From positions 434,001-498,000 of the forward strand of contig NZ_CP102258.1 of NCBI RefSeq assembly GCF_025146565.1: a stretch of DNA of 64,000 nucleotides. Direction: 5' to 3'. The stretch comes from Bacteroides eggerthii (GTDB taxonomy: Bacteria; Bacteroidota; Bacteroidia; Bacteroidales; Bacteroidaceae). Positions 27,235 to 36,035 of the stretch are shown piece by piece. The position numbers were made by a program, and so were the translations under genes. The first letter of the stretch is position 1, and each line of letters begins with the position of its first letter. The notes below the pieces were generated by a model. That model was not told where the DNA came from. It saw only the letters and a list, made by a program, of their open reading frames with translations, and did not search any database.

Positions 27235-27810
27235 ATGGATACAAGTAAGATTGTAGGAGAAAAGATCAAGTCGCTCCGCGAAAGCCAATCCATTAGCATG
27301 GAAGAGTTGGCACAACGTTCAGGGCTCGCTATCGAACAAATTGAACGTATTGAAAACAATATCGACCTGCCGTCACTGGCACCGCTCATCAAAATAGCCC
27401 GCGTACTGGGCGTGCGTCTCGGAACGTTCCTTGACGATCAGGATGAAAACGGTCCTGTGGTATGCCGTAAGTCGGAAGCAAAGGACAGCATCAGTTTCTC
27501 CAACAATGCCATCCACTCACGCAAGCACATGGAGTACCATTCCCTGTCCAAGTCAAAGGCCGATCGCCACATGGAACCGTTCATCATTGACGTGGCACCT
27601 ACGGACGACAGCGATTTCGTGCTCTCCTCACACGAAGGCGAAGAGTTCATCATGGTCATGGAAGGAACTATGGAAATCAGCTACGGGAAGAACACCTACC
27701 TTCTTGAAGAGGGAGACAGCATCTACTACGACTCCATTGTGCCACACCACGTACATGCCTACGAAGGACAGGCAGCCAAGATACTGGCAGTGATTTATAC
27801 ACCGATTTAA
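27235..27810 (+). CDS. XRE-family transcriptional regulator with cupin domain
   Basis: A 191-residue regulator. Residues about 8-62 form a helix-turn-helix of the XRE type (MEELAQRSGLAIEQIERIE), and residues about 110-190 a small cupin barrel with the signature HEGEEFIMVMEGTMEI and GDSIYYDSIVPHHVHA. Such fusions sense a small metabolite through the cupin and often control the adjacent gene. Here the acyl-CoA ligase begins 110 bases downstream, and this gene arrangement is common in Bacteroidetes, so control of fatty-acid activation is a reasonable inference. The ligand is unknown. Confidence 0.92.
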   Translation: MDTSKIVGEKIKSLRESQSISMEELAQRSGLAIEQIERIENNIDLPSLAPLIKIARVLGVRLGTFLDDQDENGPVVCRKSEAKDSISFSNNAIHSRKHMEYHSLSKSKADRHMEPFIIDVAPTDDSDFVLSSHEGEEFIMVMEGTMEISYGKNTYLLEEGDSIYYDSIVPHHVHAYEGQAAKILAVIYTPI

Positions 27811-27820
27811 AAAAAGTTTG

Positions 27821-27896
27821 AAGCATGGGATATAAGGTATAAACAAGAAAGTGCAACGACACCGCACTCATGCTTTATACCTTATATTCCATGCTT
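27821..27896. repeat. Compound hairpin between regulator and acyl-CoA ligase genes
   Basis: Arms of 23 bases at 27821-27843 (AAGCATGGGATATAAGGTAT...) and 27874-27896 pair with a single mismatch. Inside the 30-base loop AGTGC (27850) pairs with GCACT (27864). It lies 25 bases before the ligase start at 27921 and could attenuate or separate expression of the two genes. Confidence 0.75.
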
Positions 27897-27920
27897 TATC
27901 TCCATACTCAAAAAGACATC

Positions 27921-29567
27921 ATGTTATACGAAAGAACGCTTGGCCAATGGCTGGAGCATTGGGCCGCAACTACACCTGACAAAGAATACATTGTTTACTC
28001 CGACCGCAACCTGCGCTTCACTTGGAGCCAGTTCAACCGCAGGGTAGACGACATGGCAAAAGGACTTATCGCTATCGGCGTGGAACGGGGAACACACGTG
28101 GGCATCTGGGCGGCAAATGTGCCGGACTGGCTGACCCTGCTGTACGCCTGCGCCAAAATAGGCGCCGTCTACGTAACGGTAAACACCAATTACAAACAAG
28201 CCGAACTGGAATACCTGTGCGAGAACTCGGATATGCACACGCTCTGCATCGTCAACGGCGAAAAAGACAGCGACTTCGTGCAGATGACCTATACCATGCT
28301 GCCGGAATTGAAAACCTGCCAGCGCGGACATCTGAAGAGCGAACGCTTCCCCTACATGAAGAATGTAATCTACGTAGGACAGGAGAAGCACAGGGGGATG
28401 TACAACACCTCCGAAATCCTGCTCCTGGGAGACAATATCGAAGACACCCGGCTGGAAGAACTGAAAAACCAGGTTGACTGCCACGATGTGGTAAACATGC
28501 AGTACACCTCAGGCACCACCGGTTTCCCGAAAGGTGTAATGCTCACCCACTACAACATCACCAACAACGGATTTCTCACCGGTGAGCACATGAAATTCAC
28601 CGCTGACGACAAACTGTGCTGCTGCGTGCCCCTGTTCCACTGCTTCGGCGTGGTGCTTGCCACGATGAACTGCCTCACTCATGGCTGTACACAAGTCATG
28701 GTGGAACGTTTCAACCCTCTGGTGGTTCTTGCTTCGATACACAAGGAACGCTGTACGGCACTCTACGGCGTGCCTACGATGTTCATTGCCGAGCTGCACC
28801 ACCCCATGTTCGACCTCTTTGACATGTCCTGCCTGCGCACAGGCATCATGGCGGGCTCCCTCTGCCCTGTGGAACTGATGAAGCAGGTGGAAGAAAAGAT
28901 GTATATGAAAGTGACCAGCGTCTACGGCCTGACGGAAGCTGCCCCCGGCATGACCGCCACACGCATTGACGACCCATTTGATGTGCGTTGCAACACCGTA
29001 GGGCGCGACTTTGAACATACTGAGGTGAAAGTTATCGATCCGGAAACCGGCGAGGAGTGTCCGACAGGCGTTCAAGGTGAAATGTGCAACCGCGGCTACA
29101 ACACCATGAAAGGTTACTATAAGAACCCGCAAGCCACAGCCGAGGTTATCGACAAAAACGGTTTCCTACACTCCGGCGACTTGGGTGTAAAAGACGAAGA
29201 CGGCAACTACCGCATCACCGGACGCATCAAGGATATGATTATACGCGGCGGGGAGAATATCTATCCGCGCGAAATCGAAGAGTTCCTCTATCAGTTGGAA
29301 GGCGTAAAAGACGTGCAAGTAGCCGGTATTCCCTCCAAAAAGTACGGCGAGGCGGTCGGCGCGTTCATCATCCAGCACGAAGGAGCAGACCTGCACGAGT
29401 CGGATGTACGCGACTTCTGCATTGGGAAAATCTCCCGGTACAAGATTCCCAAATACATATTCTTCGTAAAAGAGTTCCCCATGACAGGGAGCGGCAAGAT
29501 ACAGAAGTTCAAGCTGAAAGACCTGGGACTGCAACTCTGCAAGGAACAGGGAATTGAAATCATTTAG
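27921..29567 (+). CDS. AMP-binding acyl-CoA synthetase (medium/long-chain fatty acid type)
   Basis: A 548-residue ligase that adenylates a carboxylic acid and transfers it to CoA. The P-loop-like [14 protein letters not shown] lies near residue 190; the hinge and lysine motifs appear as [27 protein letters not shown] and [11 protein letters not shown] near the C-terminus. The start at 27921 gives the conserved [12 protein letters not shown] opening; the longer in-frame extension back to 27870 would run through the hairpin. Motifs are complete. Substrate is probably a fatty acid by family resemblance, not provable here. It follows the cupin regulator and ends at a hairpin shared with luxS. Confidence 0.92.
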   Translation: MLYERTLGQWLEHWAATTPDKEYIVYSDRNLRFTWSQFNRRVDDMAKGLIAIGVERGTHVGIWAANVPDWLTLLYACAKIGAVYVTVNTNYKQAELEYLCENSDMHTLCIVNGEKDSDFVQMTYTMLPELKTCQRGHLKSERFPYMKNVIYVGQEKHRGMYNTSEILLLGDNIEDTRLEELKNQVDCHDVVNMQYTSGTTGFPKGVMLTHYNITNNGFLTGEHMKFTADDKLCCCVPLFHCFGVVLATMNCLTHGCTQVMVERFNPLVVLASIHKERCTALYGVPTMFIAELHHPMFDLFDMSCLRTGIMAGSLCPVELMKQVEEKMYMKVTSVYGLTEAAPGMTATRIDDPFDVRCNTVGRDFEHTEVKVIDPETGEECPTGVQGEMCNRGYNTMKGYYKNPQATAEVIDKNGFLHSGDLGVKDEDGNYRITGRIKDMIIRGGENIYPREIEEFLYQLEGVKDVQVAGIPSKKYGEAVGAFIIQHEGADLHESDVRDFCIGKISRYKIPKYIFFVKEFPMTGSGKIQKFKLKDLGLQLCKEQGIEII

Positions 29568-29572
29568 TAAAA

Positions 29573-29620
29573 AAGTTAAGGGTTAGTGTGCAGCAATTGC
29601 CGCGCACTAACCCTTAACTT
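29573..29620. terminator. Hairpin terminator between acyl-CoA ligase and luxS
   Basis: An 18-bp stem (AAGTTAAGGGTTAGTGTG with its partner at 29603-29620, one G-U pair) encloses a 12-base loop. It lies between two convergent genes and probably serves both. Confidence 0.8.
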
Positions 29621-29655
29621 CCGGTTATTCATAGAAAAGCCACAAAGCTCCTATC

Positions 29656-30138
29656 TTATTTTTCCGGGTAACGCATGTTGGCTTCCGTCATCTGTTCCAG
29701 CACCTCATGCAGATACTTGGCAGACTCCCATTTTGCCATTGGCAGGTCGTGAAGCAAATAATTACCACAGTCCTGCGGAGCGGCACCGGGCACTTCTCCT
29801 TCATATCCGGCAACAAAGCGGAAGGTATCTTGCATCAGAGGCACAATATCCTCTGGTTGCAAATCGCCCTTCATCAACAGATAATTGCCTGTGAGACAAC
29901 CCATAGGTCCCCAATAAATAATCTTGTCCTGCCATTGCGGCTCGTTGCGCAGGTAGGTGGCCGCCAGATGCTCGATAGTGTGCAGGGCGCCTTGTCCCAA
30001 TGCCGGTTCGCGGTTGGGCTCTTTCATACGGATATCAAAAGTCGTGATAACTTCTCCGTTCACTTCATCCTTGCGTGATACGTAAATACCGCGCAACAGG
30101 CGGATGTGGTCAATGGTAAAGCTGGGAATTTTCTTCAT
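29656..30138 (-). CDS. luxS: S-ribosylhomocysteine lyase
   Basis: A 160-residue iron/zinc enzyme that splits S-ribosylhomocysteine into homocysteine and the AI-2 precursor DPD. Metal ligands are seen in HTIEH (His53 and His57) and the PQDCGNY cysteine; the catalytic cysteine lies in GPMGCLTG. Length is standard. It lies 24 bases downstream of the nucleosidase gene on the same strand. Together they form the two-step SAH recycling pathway, so AI-2 production is expected. The identification is secure. Confidence 0.97.
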   Translation of the reverse strand: MKKIPSFTIDHIRLLRGIYVSRKDEVNGEVITTFDIRMKEPNREPALGQGALHTIEHLAATYLRNEPQWQDKIIYWGPMGCLTGNYLLMKGDLQPEDIVPLMQDTFRFVAGYEGEVPGAAPQDCGNYLLHDLPMAKWESAKYLHEVLEQMTEANMRYPEK

Positions 30139-30162
30139 GATTTATGGTTTATAGTTTATGAT

Positions 30163-30867
30163 TTACAAGCTATCGGGCAGAGTGGAAAGGAAAGCCCAGG
30201 TCGAGAGGAATGAACGCTCTGCCATTGTCCCCCAAAAATCGGCGTATTGCGCAGAATGGTCCTCCACTCCCGGCGTGTCACTGATGATGCGGAAGCTAAG
30301 GAAAGGAATGCCGTACAAATGGCACACTTGCGCAATGGCTGCAGACTCCATATCGACCGCAAGACCGGCAGGAAAACGGTGCTTGATGGCACCCAGCTCG
30401 GCGCGGTCGGTGATGAAGCGGTCACCGGTACAAATCAACCCTTTGCAAATGCGGCTTTCCGGCCCGGCATTATTCAGGGACAAAGCGTGTTCCAACAAGG
30501 AAGCGCACCCTTCGTACGCGGCAGGAAGCCCTTGCACCTGTCCATATTCATTCCCCTCGCCACACCACACATCATGGTAGACCAAACGTTCGCTCACCAC
30601 CACATCCATCACCTTGAGACAAGCATCGATACCGCCCGCCACACCGGTGCTGATGATACAATCCGGAGCGAAACGGCGTATCAGTTCCGTTGCGCCCACC
30701 GCTGCATTCACCTTTCCGATACCGCACTGCGTAAGTATCACATGATTACCGCCAAGCAAACCTTCAACATAGTGCAAATGACCGTAATCCGCCACTTTCT
30801 TCTCCTGCAAACGCTCCACCAATTGGCGATGTTCGCTATCCATTGCGCTGATAACACCTATCGTCAT
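30163..30867 (-). CDS. mtnN: 5'-methylthioadenosine/S-adenosylhomocysteine nucleosidase
   Basis: A 234-residue nucleosidase (Pfs) that removes adenine from SAH and MTA. IGVISAMDSEHRQL carries the conserved glutamate/aspartate-rich active-site start, VAGGIDACLKVMDVVV the purine-binding fold, and VDMESAAIAQVC with SDTPG the ribose and catalytic Asp region. It provides S-ribosylhomocysteine to LuxS encoded directly downstream. A -7 box (TACCTTTG, minus strand, 30899-30906) lies 32 bases before the start. The Asp-Ser-Glu near residue 11 (most homologues have Ala-Met-x-x-Glu) is compatible with activity. Confidence 0.95.
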   Translation of the reverse strand: MTIGVISAMDSEHRQLVERLQEKKVADYGHLHYVEGLLGGNHVILTQCGIGKVNAAVGATELIRRFAPDCIISTGVAGGIDACLKVMDVVVSERLVYHDVWCGEGNEYGQVQGLPAAYEGCASLLEHALSLNNAGPESRICKGLICTGDRFITDRAELGAIKHRFPAGLAVDMESAAIAQVCHLYGIPFLSFRIISDTPGVEDHSAQYADFWGTMAERSFLSTWAFLSTLPDSL

Positions 30868-30898
30868 ATCCTCTTCAATTCATGCATAAATTTCAGGG

Positions 30899-30906
30899 CA
30901 AAGGTA
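30899..30906 (-). promoter_or_regulatory. -7 box of the pfs-luxS operon
   Basis: Minus-strand TACCTTTG matches TAnnTTTG; position relative to the start codon is typical. Confidence 0.6.
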
Positions 30907-30959
30907 CAATATTTCTGCAAGATAACCCATGCCTCCGCATCAAAAAGAGGCGAGCTTAT

Positions 30960-30990
30960 TTTGTACTGCCTGCGGATTACACTATCTTTG
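30960..30990 (+). promoter_or_regulatory. Promoter of the yfhO-like gene
   Basis: TTTG at 30960-30963 and TATCTTTG at 30983-30990 are separated by 19 bases, a near-perfect Bacteroides promoter; the start codon is at 31018. Confidence 0.8.
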
Positions 30991-31017
30991 CCTCCGTTAT
31001 AAAACCTATGATTCAAG

Positions 31018-33528
31018 ATGATAAAAAAGACCCTTCCCGATTTGATTGCTATCCTGGCATTCATCCTGATTTCTTTCGCTTACTTCTTCCCGGCGGATAT
31101 AGAAGGACGCATCCTGTTCCAACATGATACTGCCGCCGGAGCCGGAGCCGGACAGGAGGCCAAAGAATATTACGAACAGACAGGCGAACGCACCCGCTGG
31201 ACCAATTCCCTCTTCGGCGGAATGCCTACTTATCAGATCGCGCCATCCTACGACTCTACCGCACCGCTGCAATGGACGCAGAAAGTATACCAGCTCTTTC
31301 TTCCCGGCTACGTCAACCTGACGTTTATCCTCATGCTGGGTTTCTACATCCTCCTGCGGGTATTCGGCATACCGGTGTGGCTGGCGGGACTGGGCGGCAT
31401 CATGTGGGCTTTTTCGTCCTACTTCTTCATCCTGATTTCCGCAGGACACATCTGGAAGTTCATCACCCTTGCCTACATCCCACCCACAATAGCGGGCATT
31501 GTACTTGCCTACCGGGGCAAGCTGCTGGCCGGCGGCATCCTGACAGCCCTCTTCATCGCCCTGCAAATCATGTCGAACCATGTGCAAATGTCCTACTACT
31601 TCCTGTTTGTCATCCTGTTCATCGTAGGAGCATACTTTGAAGATGCATGGCGAAACAAGACACTCCCCAAATTCTTCAAAGCAAGTGCCGTAGTGTTTGT
31701 CGCAGCCCTTATCGGTGTGGCAGCCAATCTTTCCAACCTCTACCACACCTATACGTACAGCAAAGAGACCATGCGCGGCAAGAGCGAGCTGGTAGAAACC
31801 GGCGATGCCGCCAAGCAGACCAGCAGCGGACTGGACCGCGACTACATCACCAACTGGAGTTACGGCATCGGCGAAACATGGACACTGCTCGTCCCCAATT
31901 TCAAAGGCGGCTCCTCCTCCGCCCCCCTCAGCCAAAGCGAAACCGCCATGGAGAAAGCCAACCCGGTGTACAGCAGCCTGTACAACTCGTTCCCGCAGTA
32001 CTTCGGCGACCAGCCTTGGACAGCAGGACCTGTCTATGTAGGCTCATTCGTGTTGTTCCTTTTCGTTCTGGGCTGCTTCATCGTGAAAGGCCCTCTGAAA
32101 TGGGCATTGCTGGGAGCAACTTTCTTCTCGATTGTTCTGGCATGGGGCAAGAACTTCATGCCACTGACGGATTTCTTCATCGACTATATCCCGATGTATA
32201 ACAAGTTTCGTGCCGTATCGTCCATTCTTGTCATAGCGGAATTCACCATTCCCCTACTGGCAATCTTTGCCTTGAAACACGTATTGGACGAACCCGGAAT
32301 ATGGAAAAAATATAAGAAAGCGTTCGGCATCAGTCTGGCACTGACCGCCGGCGTGGCATTGCTGCTCGCTGTGGCTCCGGGCAGCCTCGGTTCGGGCTTT
32401 GTGCCTGCACAAGAAACGCAGATGCTGCAAAACGCCGTCGACCGCCAGATGATACCCGCCAACGAACTGTCCGGGATTCTCGCCAACCTTGCCGAAATGC
32501 GGGGCGCACTTGTCAGCGCCGATGCACTGCGGAGCTTCATCATCATCTGTATCGGATGCGCGCTGCTTTGGCTTCATGCAACGGGCAAGTTACGCCAATC
32601 TCTGACCGTTGCCGGAATCGCAGTGCTCTGCCTGGCCGACATGTGGACAGTAAACAAACGCTACCTCCACGACGACCAGTTCGTCCCCCGTTCCATCCAG
32701 ACAGAAACATTCAACAAGACCAAGACCGACGAACTGATCCTGCAAGACACAGATCCGAACTATCGCGTACTGAACTTCGCCACCGACACATTCAACGAGA
32801 ATACCACTTCTTACTGGCATAAGAACATAGGCGGATACCACGCCGCCAAACTGCGTCGTTACCAAGAGATGATAGAACGTCACATCTCTCCCGAAATGCA
32901 GGCTGCCTATCAGGCAATAGCTGCCGCGGGAGGAGAAATGGACAGCGTGGATGCTTCCAAATTCCGCGTACTGAACATGCTGAACACGAAGTATTTCATC
33001 TTCCCCGCCGGACAGCAAGGACAAACCGCGCCCGTCCTCAATCCGTATGCCAACGGCAATGCCTGGTTTGTGAAGAACGTACAGTACGTGGACAACGCCA
33101 ATCAGGAGATTGATGCGCTCAAGTCCATTCTGCCTGCCGAAACGGCTGTCGTTGATGTCCGTTTCAAGGATGTGCTGAAAGGAACTGCCGACGCTTACAA
33201 AGACAGCCTATCCACCATTCACCTGACAAGCTATGAGCCGAACCGCCTGGTGTATGAAACCGAAAATGCAGGAGACGGCATCGCCGTATTCTCCGAGATT
33301 TACTATCCGGACGGCTGGCAAGCGACCATCGACGGACAGGCTGCCGAACTGGGACGCGCGGACTACATACTGCGCACGATGTATGTCCCTGCCGGCAAAC
33401 ATACCATTGAAATGCGTTTTGACCCGAAGAGCCTGCATGTAACGGAAAGCATTGCCTACGGAGCATTGGCGCTGCTGGTTATCGGAATCATAGCGGCGGT
33501 ACTGATTGCACGAAAGAAAGCGGCATAG
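31018..33528 (+). CDS. YfhO family polytopic membrane protein
   Basis: An 836-residue inner-membrane protein with about a dozen hydrophobic segments, beginning LIAILAFILISFAYFFPADI. It resembles the YfhO family, large GT-C-like proteins implicated in Gram-positive bacteria in sugar modification of cell-envelope polymers. The N-terminal loop NSLFGGMPTYQI and the loop DTDPNYRVLNF after the membrane region recur in Bacteroidetes members. The C-terminal 250 residues form a soluble domain before a last membrane helix and a KKAA end. No substrate is known in Bacteroidetes. rbfA follows after 124 bases with its own promoter, so co-transcription is not required. Confidence 0.88.
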   Translation: MIKKTLPDLIAILAFILISFAYFFPADIEGRILFQHDTAAGAGAGQEAKEYYEQTGERTRWTNSLFGGMPTYQIAPSYDSTAPLQWTQKVYQLFLPGYVNLTFILMLGFYILLRVFGIPVWLAGLGGIMWAFSSYFFILISAGHIWKFITLAYIPPTIAGIVLAYRGKLLAGGILTALFIALQIMSNHVQMSYYFLFVILFIVGAYFEDAWRNKTLPKFFKASAVVFVAALIGVAANLSNLYHTYTYSKETMRGKSELVETGDAAKQTSSGLDRDYITNWSYGIGETWTLLVPNFKGGSSSAPLSQSETAMEKANPVYSSLYNSFPQYFGDQPWTAGPVYVGSFVLFLFVLGCFIVKGPLKWALLGATFFSIVLAWGKNFMPLTDFFIDYIPMYNKFRAVSSILVIAEFTIPLLAIFALKHVLDEPGIWKKYKKAFGISLALTAGVALLLAVAPGSLGSGFVPAQETQMLQNAVDRQMIPANELSGILANLAEMRGALVSADALRSFIIICIGCALLWLHATGKLRQSLTVAGIAVLCLADMWTVNKRYLHDDQFVPRSIQTETFNKTKTDELILQDTDPNYRVLNFATDTFNENTTSYWHKNIGGYHAAKLRRYQEMIERHISPEMQAAYQAIAAAGGEMDSVDASKFRVLNMLNTKYFIFPAGQQGQTAPVLNPYANGNAWFVKNVQYVDNANQEIDALKSILPAETAVVDVRFKDVLKGTADAYKDSLSTIHLTSYEPNRLVYETENAGDGIAVFSEIYYPDGWQATIDGQAAELGRADYILRTMYVPAGKHTIEMRFDPKSLHVTESIAYGALALLVIGIIAAVLIARKKAA

Positions 33529-33618
33529 ACCGGCAACGTGACCTTATAAGCCAAGCCCTACAATAAGGAAAAGAATGAAAAAAAAGGTATAAACAACCGG
33601 CAGAACGATATATTTCAG

Positions 33619-33626
33619 TAACTTTG
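33619..33626 (+). promoter_or_regulatory. -7 box of rbfA
   Basis: TAACTTTG matches TAnnTTTG and lies 26 bases before the rbfA start codon; no clear -33 element. Confidence 0.55.
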
Positions 33627-33652
33627 CTTTTCAAATCAAAAAATAATATAGT

Positions 33653-33985
33653 ATGGAGACTACCAGACAGAACAAAATAGCCCGCCTGCTCCAAAAGGAG
33701 TTAAGTGATATCTTCCTGTTGCAAACCAAATCTATGTCCGGCATACTGATTTCGGTCAGCGCCGTACGCATCAGTCCCGATATGAGCGTAGCACGCGCTT
33801 ACCTCAGCGTCTTTCCTTCGGAAAAAAGCGAAGAAATCATCAAGAACATCAATGCGAACATGAAGTCCATCCGTTTTGAACTGGGCACCCGCGTACGCCA
33901 CCAGCTACGTATTATTCCCGAACTGAAGTTCTTCGTGGACGACTCTTTGGATTATCTGGAAAGAATTGACGAATTACTGAAATAG
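33653..33985 (+). CDS. rbfA: 30S ribosome-binding factor A
   Basis: A 110-residue KH-fold protein that binds immature 30S subunits and helps 16S rRNA 5'-end processing. TTRQNKIARLLQKELSDIF and VRISPDMSVARAYLSVFP are family hallmarks, as is the closing region with VRHQLRIIPELKFFVDDSL. Length is normal. The lipoprotein-transport permease starts 30 bases downstream, a gene order common in Bacteroides, so the two are probably co-transcribed. Confidence 0.96.
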   Translation: METTRQNKIARLLQKELSDIFLLQTKSMSGILISVSAVRISPDMSVARAYLSVFPSEKSEEIIKNINANMKSIRFELGTRVRHQLRIIPELKFFVDDSLDYLERIDELLK

Positions 33986-34015
33986 TGTTTGGTGATTAAC
34001 AGCTAACCGCTACCC

Positions 34016-35248
34016 ATGAACCTTCCCTTCTTTATAGCCCGCCGCTACCTCTTCTCCAAGAAGAAGCACAACGCTATCAACATTATATCCGGCATCTCGG
34101 TGTGCGGAGTAGCCTTGGCTACATTGGCACTGGTATGTACACTGTCCGTATTCAACGGCTTTCAGGATATGGTGGCGGGATTCTTCACCGCTTTCGATCC
34201 GGAATTGAAAATTACTATCCGGGAAGGAAAAGTCTTTGACCCGCTCGAATCACGCATCCGGCAAGTGCGCGTTCTGCCCGAAATTGATGTCTGGACAGAA
34301 ACACTGGAGGAGAACGCAATGGTGCAGTACAAAGACCGTCAGGCAATGGCCGTCATCAAAGGCGTAGAGGACAACTTTGAGCAACTGACCTCCATAGACA
34401 GCCTGCTGTACGGCACAGGAAAGTTCATATTGAATGATTCCGTCGTAGACTACGGCTTCATGGGAGTAGAATTGGTTTCCGAATTGGGTACGGGGATTCA
34501 ATTTGTCGACCCGCTACGGGTCTATGCGCCCAAGAGGAATGTACGTGTAAATATTGCCAATCCGGCAGCTGCCTTCAACCAAGATTACCTGTTCTCACCG
34601 GGAGCTGTATTCGTTGTCAACCAGCAGAAATACGATTCGCGCTATATCCTCACGCCATTGAGCTTTGCACGACGGCTGTTCAACTACGACACAGAAGTCT
34701 CCGCCATCGAGCTGAAACTGAAACCCGGCAGCAACACCGACGCCGTACAAAAGAAAATGGAACGCATCCTGGGCGACCGCTTTGTTGTACAAAACCGCTA
34801 TGAACAGCAAGCGGATGTATTCCGCATCATGGAGATCGAAAAACTCATCTCATATCTGTTCCTCACCTTTATCCTTACAATCGCCTGCTTCAACGTTATC
34901 GGTTCTCTTTCCATGCTGATACTGGACAAGCGTGAGGATGCGGAAACGCTGCGCAACCTGGGCGCCGATGACCGGCTGATTGCCCGCATCTTCCTTTTTG
35001 AGGGACGGTTGATTTCAGTGTTCGGAGCAATCGCCGGGATTGTGCTGGGGCTATTGCTGTGCTTCCTCCAACAGCGTTTCGGACTGATATCTCTGGGAGG
35101 CGGCAACGGCAGCTTTGTCGTGGACGCCTATCCGGTGAGCGTGCATGCAACGGATGTTATATTGATACTTATAACAGTTATTGCCGTAGGATTCCTTTCT
35201 GTATGGTATCCGGTGAGATACTTAAGCAAACGGCTGCTTAAAAAATAA
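34016..35248 (+). CDS. FtsX/LolE-type ABC transporter permease
   Basis: A 410-residue inner-membrane permease of the LolCE kind, which with an ATPase releases lipoproteins from the inner membrane. The N-terminus (FIARRYLFSKKKHNAINIISG) is typical; one membrane helix near residues 25-50 is followed by a large periplasmic MacB-like domain, then three helices at about 270-400 with the FtsX motif KREDAETLRNLGAD. No ATPase gene adjoins, so a partner must be elsewhere. Considering the many lipoproteins in this genome a Lol role is likely, but FtsX-type permeases have other roles too. Follows rbfA. Confidence 0.9.
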   Translation: MNLPFFIARRYLFSKKKHNAINIISGISVCGVALATLALVCTLSVFNGFQDMVAGFFTAFDPELKITIREGKVFDPLESRIRQVRVLPEIDVWTETLEENAMVQYKDRQAMAVIKGVEDNFEQLTSIDSLLYGTGKFILNDSVVDYGFMGVELVSELGTGIQFVDPLRVYAPKRNVRVNIANPAAAFNQDYLFSPGAVFVVNQQKYDSRYILTPLSFARRLFNYDTEVSAIELKLKPGSNTDAVQKKMERILGDRFVVQNRYEQQADVFRIMEIEKLISYLFLTFILTIACFNVIGSLSMLILDKREDAETLRNLGADDRLIARIFLFEGRLISVFGAIAGIVLGLLLCFLQQRFGLISLGGGNGSFVVDAYPVSVHATDVILILITVIAVGFLSVWYPVRYLSKRLLKK

Positions 35249-35250
35249 AA

Positions 35251-35326
35251 ACATCATCCCCTTTCACTTCTCCAACCCTTTGTATCATTCTTTCCAAAGG
35301 GATTTACATGTGAAAGGGGATGATGT
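35251..35326. terminator. Nested hairpin between convergent genes
   Basis: Outer arms of 17 bases pair perfectly (ACATCATCCCCTTTCAC at 35251 with 35310-35326); inside, CCCTTTG (35276) pairs with CAAAGGG (35295). It separates the permease gene from the convergent methyltransferase gene and probably ends both transcripts. Confidence 0.8.
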
Positions 35327-35329
35327 AAA

Positions 35330-35959
35330 CTATTTCTTACGGATAATCGTCAGCCCGTCCCGCAAAGGGAGTATGACCTTCTCCACGCGATTGTCCGCGG
35401 CAACCAAATCATTGAATGTTTTTATTCCGATTGTTTGCAGGTCCGTACGATGCGGATGTTCTTCGAGCACGTGCCCGTCCCATAAGGTGTTGTCGGCAAT
35501 GATATATCCACCTTCCGAAAGGCGTGCCAACACCATTTCATAATAATCTACATAGCGGCGCTTATCGCCGTCAATGAAAGCAAGGTCGAAAGTTATATCC
35601 ATTTGGGGAACAAGCTCCAGCGCATTGCCTATATAGAACCTTATCTTATCCGCATAGGGTGAGTTCTCCAACCAAGGACGGGTAAAGTCTTCCTGCTCGT
35701 CATTGATTTCAAATGTGTGCAACATTCCGCCTTCCGGCAATCCCTCTGCCATACAAAGCGCGGAATACCCGCTATATGTTCCAATCTCCAACACCTGACG
35801 GGGGCGTATCATCCTGACAAACATCTTAAGCATACGCCCCTGCAAATGCCCCGAAGCCATACGGGGGTAAAGCAACTTGAGGTGCGTGTCACGATAAAGG
35901 GCTTTCAGGTAATCTCCTTCTTCGTCAATGTGTTGTAGGATGTATTCGTCTAATGTCAT
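35330..35959 (-). CDS. SAM-dependent O-methyltransferase (COMT-like, family 3)
   Basis: A 209-residue class I methyltransferase. The SAM-binding motif I is VLEIGTYSGYSALCMAEG, followed by the acidic residue in HTFEIND and motif with AFIDGDKRRYVDYYEM that includes the metal-binding aspartate. This matches the caffeoyl-CoA/catechol O-methyltransferase family common in bacteria; natural substrates are unknown. It is transcribed alone toward the permease gene, with pyk behind it on the same strand, separated by a long A/T hairpin. Motifs are complete, so it is likely functional. Confidence 0.92.
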   Translation of the reverse strand: MTLDEYILQHIDEEGDYLKALYRDTHLKLLYPRMASGHLQGRMLKMFVRMIRPRQVLEIGTYSGYSALCMAEGLPEGGMLHTFEINDEQEDFTRPWLENSPYADKIRFYIGNALELVPQMDITFDLAFIDGDKRRYVDYYEMVLARLSEGGYIIADNTLWDGHVLEEHPHRTDLQTIGIKTFNDLVAADNRVEKVILPLRDGLTIIRKK

Positions 35960-35968
35960 ATAAATCGG

Positions 35969-36029
35969 AAATTGAGAATTAAAAAAAACAGCCCGATCAC
36001 AGGCATTTATTTTTTTTAATTCTCAATTT
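35969..36029. terminator. 20-bp A/T-rich hairpin downstream of pyk
   Basis: The arm 35969-35988 (AAATTGAGAATTAAAAAAAA) is the perfect reverse complement of 36010-36029, with a 21-base loop. Read on the minus strand it follows the pyk stop and ends in a T run, so it is a likely pyk terminator. It overlaps the leader of the O-methyltransferase gene. Confidence 0.75.
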
Positions 36030-36035
36030 ATAATT

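Noticed and set aside
31006..31935. 309-residue open frame on the minus strand opposite the yfhO-like gene
   Set aside because: Antisense to a gene with clear membrane topology and a promoter; the translation has no signal, motif or plausible composition. It is a mirror of codon bias.
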